Part shown: positions 6,089 through 10,447 of the stretch, in pieces
Layout: every line of letters begins with the position of its first letter
How positions within the stretch are numbered: the stretch's first letter is position 1
The notes under the pieces: generated by a model
The model's input: the letters and a program-made list of their open reading frames with translations, nothing else
Database searches by the model: none
Told to the model about the DNA's origin: nothing
Made by a program: the position numbers and the translations under genes
Source of the DNA: an uncultured Prevotella sp.
GTDB lineage: Bacteria > Bacteroidota > Bacteroidia > Bacteroidales > Bacteroidaceae
Direction: 5' to 3'
DNA length: 13,134 nt
NCBI GenBank assembly: GCA_937877685.1
Contig: CALFGU010000007.1
Span: forward strand, 1-13,134

Positions 6089-6415
6089 ATGAAAGTTTAC
6101 AAAGAAGTCAATTATTGCCATGACTTTGACTTCTGGAGCGGTGCAAAAGATACTGTGAAATATCTGCTCGATTCGGAAGTCAATACCATTCTGTCCGCGA
6201 TTGAAAATTCCGGCTATGATGAAATGAGCGAAACAGAATTAAACGATTTCTTTTGGTTTGAGGATGACACAATAGCTGAATGGCTTGGATGGGATAATTT
6301 TGAAACGCTCATGAAAGCAAGAAGCGGGGAATACTGGTTTAACAGCCAAAAAGAATTTGACGAATGGAAAGAAGAGAATGAAGAGCAGGAAGAAGAGGAA
6401 GAAAGCGAGGATTAA
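6089..6415 (+). CDS. Island gene 2: acidic small protein, 108 aa
   Basis: The protein begins MKVYKEVNYCHDFDFWSGAK; its body contains DTVKYLLDSEVNTIL, ELNDFFWFEDDTIAEWLGW and DNFETLMKARSGEYW, and it ends in an acidic tail (EENEEQEEEEESED, about 95-108). I recall the FWSGAKDTVKYL and LNDFFWF...AEWLG pattern from unnamed proteins of Firmicute phages and conjugative elements; no function is known to me. The SD is AAAAGGGAAAGGA. The gene follows gene 1 after a 96-base spacer carrying leader B, and its stop codon is part of the outer stem of leader C. The strong negative charge resembles gene 1. Confidence 0.85.
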   Translation: MKVYKEVNYCHDFDFWSGAKDTVKYLLDSEVNTILSAIENSGYDEMSETELNDFFWFEDDTIAEWLGWDNFETLMKARSGEYWFNSQKEFDEWKEENEEQEEEEESED

Positions 6416-6472
6416 TAACAGCCAAAGCGCACAAGAAAAAACAGCTTGTGCGCTTTCACGGTTATTAAACCG
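6412..6472 (+). promoter_or_regulatory. Intergenic leader C (family I), overlapping stems
   Basis: A perfect 12-bp hairpin AAAGCGCACAAG/CTTGTGCGCTTT (6424-6435, 6445-6456) sits inside a perfect 8-bp outer stem TTAATAAC/GTTATTAA (6412-6419, 6461-6468) that includes the stop codon of gene 2. CGGTT/AACCG (6459-6463, 6468-6472) competes with the outer stem. No T tract follows, so it is not a standard terminator. Confidence 0.7.
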
Positions 6473-6500
6473 AAAAATTATGAAAAGGGGAGTTATTACG

Positions 6501-6809
6501 ATGAAGTATCATAAAATCCACAATATTCCGAGTGAAGTATGCACGGCAGAACAGAAAATAGCATATAACCTTGTTTCTGCTTATCGTGACTGCATCGTTG
6601 GCGGCAGTTTTAGCACTTGGCAAGAGGCCGCGCATTGGTGCGTAAGAATGTACGCGCTCGGCTATGACTATAAGCCGGGGAAGTATGACATTGACGCTAT
6701 TTTCTGCGCGATAAACGCCGGAATTGAATCGTTTTGCGCTAAACCGTTTATTGCAACCAGCTATGAGCAAATCGGAAAAGCATTTCCCGCGCTTTATCTA
6801 AAAGCGTAA
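6501..6809 (+). CDS. Island gene 3: small protein, 102 aa, unknown function
   Basis: The protein begins MKYHKIHNIPSEVCTAEQK and contains AYNLVSAYRDCIVGG, EAAHWCVRMYALGYDYK and a C-terminal YEQIGKAFPALYLKA. It appears to be a soluble helical protein with no membrane segment and no motif I can name. The ATG at 6501 is chosen because AAAAGGGGAG lies 8-17 bases before it; an in-frame ATG at 6480 has no SD and lies before that SD. The start region TATGAAAAGGGGAnTTATTAC is repeated at gene 5. The context is the array of small genes with structured leaders. Confidence 0.8.
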   Translation: MKYHKIHNIPSEVCTAEQKIAYNLVSAYRDCIVGGSFSTWQEAAHWCVRMYALGYDYKPGKYDIDAIFCAINAGIESFCAKPFIATSYEQIGKAFPALYLKA

Positions 6810-6812
6810 CAA

Positions 6813-6876
6813 ATCAGCGTTTCGGCGCTGATACAGGGACACAAAACTTGTGTTTCTGTATGATTGCCGAAAAGCA
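6813..6876 (+). promoter_or_regulatory. Intergenic leader D (divergent member)
   Basis: The central hairpin ATACAG-gg-ACACAA/TTGTGT-tt-CTGTAT (6831-6861) is enclosed by TTTCGGC/GCCGAAA (6820-6826, 6866-6872). ATCAGCG/CGCTGAT (6813-6819, 6826-6832) competes with both stems, and a short TGC/GCA hairpin (6865-6876) overlaps the outer 3' arm. The plan matches the other leaders without sequence identity. Confidence 0.55.
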
Positions 6877-6909
6877 GTCAAAAACATTATAAAAAGGGGA
6901 AAAGAAATC

Positions 6910-7131
6910 ATGTTAGTAAAGACGCTGAAAGACGATTTTCACAATACCGCGAAAATTGAAAAGCATATCGGCCCGGCCTATTACGGCGGCGCGCCGGAAA
7001 CGGGGTACAAGCTGATTGTTTCGGCTGATTACGATAACGACAATGTTTACTTTGTTTCTGTCTATTGTTCTGTTGGTGACGCGCTGGCGGCTCTTTCTGC
7101 TTTCTCTTGTGGTACTTTCCGCGCAATCTGA
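6910..7131 (+). CDS. Island gene 4: small protein, 73 aa, unknown function
   Basis: The protein begins MLVKTLKDDFHNTAKIEK and contains a glycine-rich turn (GPAYYGGAPETGYKL), a beta-rich core (LIVSADYDNDNVYFVSVY), and ends ALSAFSCGTFRAI. It is likely a single small beta domain; I do not recognise a family. The ATG at 6910 follows AAAAAGGGGAAAAG. The longer open frame from 6850 starts inside leader D and is not supported. The sequence is richer in GC toward the 3' end than its neighbours. Confidence 0.75.
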   Translation: MLVKTLKDDFHNTAKIEKHIGPAYYGGAPETGYKLIVSADYDNDNVYFVSVYCSVGDALAALSAFSCGTFRAI

Positions 7132-7140
7132 ACAACAACA

Positions 7141-7193
7141 GTTTTCTAAAGGGTTTTCTGTAAAAAAGCCCTATTCCAAAGCTGAAAACAGCT
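7141..7193 (+). promoter_or_regulatory. Intergenic leader E (family II), overlapping stems
   Basis: AGGGTTTT (7150-7157) pairs with AAAAGCCCT (7165-7172, one G-T pair). GTTTTC (7141-7146) pairs with GAAAAC (7184-7189) as the outer stem. AGCTG-AAAA-CAGCT (7180-7193) reuses that 3' arm. The 16-mer TTTTCTAAAGGGTTTT (7142-7157) is identical in leader F. Confidence 0.65.
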
Positions 7194-7222
7194 AAAACAT
7201 TATGAAAAGGGGAATTATTACA

Positions 7223-7468
7223 TTGAAAAGAAAACCTTTAACTTATGAACAGGCGCGCGCATACATTCGGGGCGAAGAACCTTTTGACGCCGTAGAATAT
7301 GAGAAAAATCATGTTCTGCGCCTTGTGAAAGTATGCAAAGAGCAAAGAGAAAAAAACATGCCAGAAGATTTAAAGATTAATTTTCGACAAACTGTTCTTC
7401 ATTGGATTGAGCTACACAAAGAATGTGAAAATACCGCGCTTCTTGTGAAAGAATATGAAAAAATTTAA
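7223..7468 (+). CDS. Island gene 5: small protein with probable TTG start, 81 aa
   Basis: The protein contains LTYEQARAYIRGEEPFDAVE near the N terminus, a charged helix (RLVKVCKEQREKNMPEDLK) and a C-terminal helix (TVLHWIELHKECENTALLV). It is likely all-helical; I do not recognise a family. The start is judged to be the TTG at 7223, because AAAAGGGGAATTATTACA lies directly before it, matching the start region of gene 3, where ATG occupies this place. An in-frame ATG at 7202 would add 7 residues but overlaps the SD and has none of its own. Leader E precedes it. Confidence 0.75.
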   Translation: MKRKPLTYEQARAYIRGEEPFDAVEYEKNHVLRLVKVCKEQREKNMPEDLKINFRQTVLHWIELHKECENTALLVKEYEKI

Positions 7469-7481
7469 CCGAGAATAAGTT

Positions 7482-7501
7482 TTTCTGCGTATTTCTGCGT
7501 A
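7482..7501 (+). repeat. Two tandem copies of TTTCTGCGTA
   Basis: An exact 10-bp unit occurs twice head to tail just before leader F, between genes 5 and 6. It may be a slippage product; no role is evident. Confidence 0.7.
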
Positions 7502-7506
7502 TGCAA

Positions 7507-7567
7507 TCGGCTTTTCTAAAGGGTTTTACCGATAAACAACAAAAGCCCCATTCCATGCCGAAGGGCA
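7507..7567 (+). promoter_or_regulatory. Intergenic leader F (family II), overlapping stems
   Basis: GGGTTTT (7521-7527) pairs with AAAAGCCC (7542-7548, one G-T pair). TCGGC/GCCGA (7507-7511, 7557-7561) forms the outer stem. TGCC-GAAG-GGCA (7556-7567) competes with that stem. It shares a 16-mer and the 3' segment GCCCnATTCCA with leader E. Confidence 0.65.
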
Positions 7568-7592
7568 CAAAAATTTGAAAGGGGAAATAACA

Positions 7593-7916
7593 ATGTTTTT
7601 TGCACACATTAAAAACGCTATGGTGGGAGAAAACGGCGGCGGGATTTACTACGAAAACGATAACGGACGCGAAGCGTATTTCAAGGACACTTTCTGCCCC
7701 GATACGGAAATTGTTTCGGTCATTTCTTTTCACGCATACGGGAAAACCTACGCCGAAAGAAAAGAAAGCGTGAGGAACGCCGCGATAGACTATCAATCCG
7801 CACAGAATGATTATTGCTTCAGCTATTCTGAACTCTTTGAAATCGGAGAATGGTTTGAACGCATGGGCAAGCGTTACGGCCTTCTGCGCGAGTTTCGGGA
7901 AAACGGCATTTGCTGA
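7593..7916 (+). CDS. Island gene 6: small protein, 107 aa, unknown function
   Basis: The protein begins MFFAHIKNAMVGENGGGIYY and has two parts: an N-terminal beta-rich domain (with TFCPDTEIVSVISFHAYGK near 35-55) and a C-terminal helical part (YAERKESVRNAAIDYQSAQ, ELFEIGEWFERMGKRYGLL, ending EFRENGIC). I recall close unnamed relatives in mobile elements of gut Firmicutes; no function is known to me. The ATG at 7593 follows AAAGGGGAAA; the TTG at 7575 lies before that SD and is not supported. The stop overlaps the outer arm of leader G. Confidence 0.82.
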   Translation: MFFAHIKNAMVGENGGGIYYENDNGREAYFKDTFCPDTEIVSVISFHAYGKTYAERKESVRNAAIDYQSAQNDYCFSYSELFEIGEWFERMGKRYGLLREFRENGIC

Positions 7917-7979
7917 TAATGTCAGCCAAAGCGGATAATTGCCTTCTGCGATTGTCCGTTTTAACGGGCATTATTGCTC
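7915..7979 (+). promoter_or_regulatory. Intergenic leader G (family I), overlapping stems
   Basis: A 12-bp hairpin AAAGCGGATAAT/ATTGTCCGTTTT (7928-7939, 7951-7962, two G-T pairs) lies inside GATAATG/CATTATT (7915-7921, 7969-7975). GGGC/GCTC (7966-7969, 7976-7979) closes a loop ATTATT that is the outer 3' arm, so the same competition occurs as in B and C. It contains the family I 9-mer AGCCAAAGC (7924-7932). Confidence 0.65.
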
Positions 7980-8011
7980 AAAATTCAAGAAAAGGGAGAG
8001 ATAACACACAG

Positions 8012-8191
8012 ATGGATATTTTCAAGAAATTGTGGGAAGTGAAGAAAGAAACGATGTTCACGCCGTTCAACAAGCTTTCAAAAGCGGAACTTGTTATTGA
8101 CGATATTTGGATGGACTTTGTTTCTGCAATTAGCGTTGACAACGGGAGAGTAACATACACCATGGTAAATGGTGAGCAGTTTTCCGCATGA
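8012..8191 (+). CDS. Island gene 7: very small protein, 59 aa, unknown function
   Basis: The protein begins MDIFKKLWEVKKETMF and ends SVDNGRVTYTMVNGEQFSA; the middle (KLSKAELVIDDIWMDFVSAI) looks like a single amphipathic helix followed by a beta hairpin. AAAAGGGAGAG lies about 12 bases before the ATG, further than in the other island genes. The upstream part of the open frame (from 7910) runs through leader G and is not supported. No family is recognised. Leader H follows its stop, but no gene follows leader H directly. Confidence 0.65.
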   Translation: MDIFKKLWEVKKETMFTPFNKLSKAELVIDDIWMDFVSAISVDNGRVTYTMVNGEQFSA

Positions 8192-8196
8192 TAACA

Positions 8197-8250
8197 GCTT
8201 TCTGCCTCAAGGGTTTGTGCCTTAACAAGCCCTATCCCAAACAAAAAAGC
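8197..8250 (+). promoter_or_regulatory. Leader H (family II) without an adjacent gene
   Basis: AGGGTTTGT (8210-8218) pairs with ACAAGCCCT (8225-8233), 9 bp with one G-T pair and a 6-base loop, enclosed by GCTTT/AAAGC (8197-8201, 8246-8250). A further CCCG-AACAA-CGGG hairpin follows at 8269-8281. The core matches leaders E and F, but about 250 bases separate it from the next gene. Confidence 0.6.
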
Positions 8251-8501
8251 GGATAGTCACAGTAACAGCCCGAACAACGGGAGGAAGCAACCGAAGATGT
8301 AGAGGCATCAACCCGGCGGGGAGAACGCGGCGGGTGACCCGGCACACCCGGAGAAAAACAGATTAGCGGCGAAGTCCATCGGAACGGGCAGATACGGAAA
8401 AGAGCAATAAACCGCCACGATTAAAGAGTGAAGGCAACGGGCAAGGCGGCAATGCCCGTTCTGCGAAAATGGAATTGAACAAAACGAAAAGGAGTGATAG
8501 A
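8251..8501 (+). other. GC-rich 250-base stretch without a gene
   Basis: No frame has a plausible start and SD. It holds ACCCG/CGGGT (8311-8315, 8331-8335), a strong AACGGGCA/TGCCCGTT hairpin (8436-8443, 8453-8460) and a GGGAGG SD-like site (8279-8284) followed by ATG-TAG at 8297-8302, a start directly followed by a stop. It could be a decayed gene, a transfer or packaging site, or a small RNA. Confidence 0.45.
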
Positions 8502-8726
8502 ATGAAATCAACTTTTGAAAAGGTGGTTTCTATCGTGGCAAAGGACAGTCAGCGGAAAAAGGATTGGGACAAGGAATACATGGTTTTTGTTGCGTTCAAG
8601 CTGTTCAGAGCAACAGAGAACGGCAACAACGACCAAGATGTAATTGACTTTCTGGAAGGAAAGAATAAGAGTGCGATTATAAAGGCCGCACTACGCGAGT
8701 ACATCGAACATCACAAGGAGGAATAA
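8502..8726 (+). CDS. Ribbon-helix-helix-like small protein, 74 aa
   Basis: The protein has a charged N terminus (MKSTFEKVVSIVAKDSQRKK), a probable beta strand (YMVFVAFKLFRA), and two helices (DQDVIDFLEGKNKSAIIKAA, then LREYIEHHKEE). Strand, short turn, 'D-V-I-D-F-L' helix and 'K-S-x-I-I-K-x-A-L-R' helix match small plasmid or element-borne ribbon-helix-helix-like proteins of Firmicutes, which bind DNA as dimers and act as repressors or partition proteins. Assignment is from pattern only. AAGGAGTGATAG before the ATG is a strong SD, different from the AAAGGGG type of genes 1-7. The stop lies one base before the next ATG, so the two are probably coupled. Confidence 0.7.
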   Translation: MKSTFEKVVSIVAKDSQRKKDWDKEYMVFVAFKLFRATENGNNDQDVIDFLEGKNKSAIIKAALREYIEHHKEE

Positions 8727-8727
8727 C

Positions 8728-9243
8728 ATGGCAGGAGTTATCATAATCGCAGGACTCTTCATCATCGGCAAGTTGCTCTCCTCCCTTTCTGCCGACGCCA
8801 AGGAGAAGCGCAGACAGGAAGAGGTAGAGCGCATCAAGCGCAGACAGGCAGAACAGCGCGTGGCAATCAAGCGCATGGAGGCCGATGCCAAGGCTTGGGC
8901 GCGGGAGCAAAGGATGATGGCGGTCGAACAGGCGCGACAGGCCAGAGAGCAGGAGCGTCAAGCACAGCAGTTGGCGAAGCACGAAGAGGCCATTGCCAAG
9001 TTGGGGTACTGCATGAGCAAGGCGCAGTCCGACATTGACTATCTGCATGACCGTCTGGAAAACCTCTACGCGATGCAGGACAACTACAAGGCGAAGCAGA
9101 CTGCTTGCACCCCGATGAGTAAGGAGTGGGAGAAGTACCAGAGCAAAATCATGACCCTCGACAATCAGATTCATTCTGCGGAGTCCCGGATGGGCAAGGC
9201 GCAGTTTGATATGGAACAGGCAAAATCCAAGATGAGTGCGTAA
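8728..9243 (+). CDS. Membrane-anchored coiled-coil protein, 171 aa
   Basis: An N-terminal hydrophobic segment (MAGVIIIAGLFIIGKLLSSL, 1-20) fits a single membrane anchor with a cytoplasmic C terminus. Residues 24-90 are a long charged helix rich in Arg, Gln, Glu and Ala (KEKRRQEEVERIKRRQAEQR onward), and 95-171 is a second heptad-like region ending AKSKMSA. No catalytic motif is visible. It resembles phage-encoded membrane/coiled-coil proteins in general shape only. AAGGAGGAATAAC before the ATG is a strong SD, and it follows the ribbon-helix-helix gene by one base. Its GC-rich codon use resembles the minus-strand phage genes more than island genes 1-7. Confidence 0.8.
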   Translation: MAGVIIIAGLFIIGKLLSSLSADAKEKRRQEEVERIKRRQAEQRVAIKRMEADAKAWAREQRMMAVEQARQAREQERQAQQLAKHEEAIAKLGYCMSKAQSDIDYLHDRLENLYAMQDNYKAKQTACTPMSKEWEKYQSKIMTLDNQIHSAESRMGKAQFDMEQAKSKMSA

Positions 9244-9275
9244 GTTGCAAGTTAGTTGCAAGTTAGTTGCAAGTT
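9244..9275 (+). repeat. Three tandem copies of GTTGCAAGTTA
   Basis: An 11-bp unit occurs at 9244-9254, 9255-9265 and 9266-9275 (last copy one base short), directly before the SD of the next gene. It contains TTGCAA, also found in the leader hairpin near 5220-5245. Confidence 0.85.
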
Positions 9276-9290
9276 TGAAAGGAGAACGTT

Positions 9291-9494
9291 ATGAAAGTAT
9301 ACGGCAACGAAAAAACAAACCTTGTTCTGTCTGATAAGGCAGAAGCAATTTACAACGAATGCGACCCCATTAAAATTATTGAGCAGGACGATGGGACATA
9401 TTCCTTGCGCGGGTTTGAACACCGCGACGGAATGACTGCCGAAGAGGTCAACGCATGGTTTGAAGACCTTGCGGACGAACTTTGGAATCAGTAA
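9291..9494 (+). CDS. Small acidic protein, last island gene, 67 aa
   Basis: The protein begins MKVYGNEKTNLVLSDKAEAI, continues through ECDPIKIIEQDDGTYSLRGF, and ends with an acidic helix (TAEEVNAWFEDLADELWNQ). It is net negative and soluble, with a beta-rich first half and a helix at the C terminus. No family is recognised. GAAAGGAG lies 6 bases before the ATG, right after the three tandem repeats. A perfect intrinsic terminator follows 24 bases after the stop, ending the island transcript. Confidence 0.82.
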   Translation: MKVYGNEKTNLVLSDKAEAIYNECDPIKIIEQDDGTYSLRGFEHRDGMTAEEVNAWFEDLADELWNQ

Positions 9495-9518
9495 AACAAA
9501 TCATCACATGATACAATC

Positions 9519-9551
9519 AAGCCCAGAAGCAAATTGCTTCTGGGCTTTTTT
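9519..9551 (+). terminator. Intrinsic terminator of the plus-strand island
   Basis: A perfect 13-bp stem, AAGCCCAGAAGCA (9519-9531) and TGCTTCTGGGCTT (9535-9547), with a 3-base loop runs into TTTTTT. On the minus strand no T tract follows. It lies between the convergent genes ending at 9494 and 9559. Confidence 0.92.
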
Positions 9552-9558
9552 GTTGCCC

Positions 9559-9813
9559 TTATTTGGGTTTTGCGTTCTTGCGGATGCGTGGGTCTGCGTA
9601 TCTGTCAAGACGATAGGACAGACTCGTCACTTCGTCATTGGGCGCGACATCAGCTTCTATATGCACCCTAAACAGATTATGCGTGTCCACAGCGAGATGT
9701 TCCGCGTCCGCTATGATTGCCTTGCCTATCTCTTTAAGATGCTCTGCAAGGGCTTCTACGGTCATCTCGCGGGGCTTGGGAATTGCTTCTGTAATTTTGT
9801 CGTACCCTGTCAC
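9559..9813 (-). CDS. Small phage protein, 84 aa, unknown function
   Basis: An N-terminal helical part (KPREMTVEALAEHLKEIGKA) is followed by a beta-rich part (HNLFRVHIEADVAP, EVTSLSYRLDRYADPR) and a basic end (RIRKNAKPK). The VTSLSYRLDRYADPR end looks like other unnamed phage proteins. It starts with GTG at 9813, overlapping the TGA of the gene before as GTGA, with GGTGGTGGAG upstream, so translation is probably coupled. It is the last gene of its minus unit and converges on the island terminator. Confidence 0.7.
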   Translation of the reverse strand: MTGYDKITEAIPKPREMTVEALAEHLKEIGKAIIADAEHLAVDTHNLFRVHIEADVAPNDEVTSLSYRLDRYADPRIRKNAKPK

Positions 9814-10052
9814 AACTCCACCACCCGGTTCTCAAACTTCTTGTACGCATCGAGATACCACACGCCCTTATCGCCATTGAAGGTCAGCTCGTAGTACATA
9901 CCGTCAAACAGGGTTGAGGACAGCAGATACTTCCAGTTCTGTAAGATTTTGGACTTCCAGACGGTGAACACTTCAAACTTCGGCGTAGGGTCAGACTTGT
10001 CCAAATGCTCCAAGATGTACTTGGTTACGATGCCGATTGCGATGTTGTCCAT
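9810..10052 (-). CDS. DUF6275-like small phage protein, 80 aa
   Basis: The protein begins MDNIAIGIVTKYILEHLDKS and contains FEVFTVWKSKILQNWKYLLS, DGMYYELTFNGDKGVWYLDA and a final YKKFENRVVEL. The pattern V-W-x-x-K-x-L-Q-N-x-K-x-L-L-S, D-G-M-Y-Y-E, N-G-D-K, Y-L-D-A-Y-K-K-x-E-N is what I know from the DUF6275 family of small Firmicute phage proteins, whose function is not known. GAAAGGATGAATT before the ATG is a good SD. The gene overlaps the next by four bases. Confidence 0.8.
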   Translation of the reverse strand: MDNIAIGIVTKYILEHLDKSDPTPKFEVFTVWKSKILQNWKYLLSSTLFDGMYYELTFNGDKGVWYLDAYKKFENRVVEL

Positions 10053-10071
10053 AATTCATCCTTTCTCCCCC

Positions 10072-10335
10072 TCAAAATCGATGGGGTTGTTGTTTTGGCT
10101 TCGCTTCTCCTGTGCTGTTGGCGAGGATGACAAGTTCTTTCTTGCCGTCCTCATAGACAGCATACAGTTCCATTTGATAGGTGCATTTGTCAAACTCGCA
10201 CTTGCCGTTAGCAGAGATGGAACGCAAACTATAACTGTTTTCGTTCCATGTGTGGTCTGCACACTCCACCACGCTCATGGGAACTTCATAACCGAAGAAC
10301 TCAACCTTGCCGTCAAAGTAGTCGGCTTCTGCCAT
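10072..10335 (-). CDS. Small phage protein, 87 aa, unknown function
   Basis: The protein begins MAEADYFDGKVEFFGYEVPM and contains SVVECADHTWNENSYSLRSI, CEFDKCTYQMELYAVYEDGK and KELVILANSTGEAKPKQQPHRF. It is beta-rich with three cysteines and no clear metal motif. AGAGGTAATGAG lies before the ATG. It is the first gene after the terminator-like hairpin at 10392-10421 and precedes the DUF6275-like gene by 19 bases. I see no convincing consensus promoter upstream. No family is recognised. Confidence 0.72.
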   Translation of the reverse strand: MAEADYFDGKVEFFGYEVPMSVVECADHTWNENSYSLRSISANGKCEFDKCTYQMELYAVYEDGKKELVILANSTGEAKPKQQPHRF

Positions 10336-10391
10336 CTCATTACCTCTTTCACAAATTACTTATCCAATGTCGCAACGATGTCCTTTCTATT

Positions 10392-10421
10392 GAGCCGGGG
10401 TAAATGCCCCGGCTCTTTTTT
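10392..10421 (+). terminator. Plus-oriented intrinsic terminator between minus-strand genes
   Basis: GAGCCGGGG (10392-10400) and CCCCGGCTC (10407-10415) form a 9-bp stem with a 6-base loop, followed on the plus strand by TTTTTT. The minus side has no T tract. Both neighbouring genes are on the minus strand, so its likely target is antisense transcription heading into the small terminase gene. Confidence 0.8.
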
Positions 10422-10447
10422 ATTCTCTTATTCGGATGCTTCTACGT

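Noticed and set aside
5994..8250. Intergenic hairpins as a CRISPR array or as ordinary terminators
   Set aside because: Spacings and arms vary, genes lie between them, and none is followed by a T tract.
8677..9261. 194-codon minus frame opposite the coiled-coil gene
   Set aside because: Shadow of the Arg/Gln/Glu-rich gene, which has a strong SD and a membrane-anchor/coiled-coil layout.
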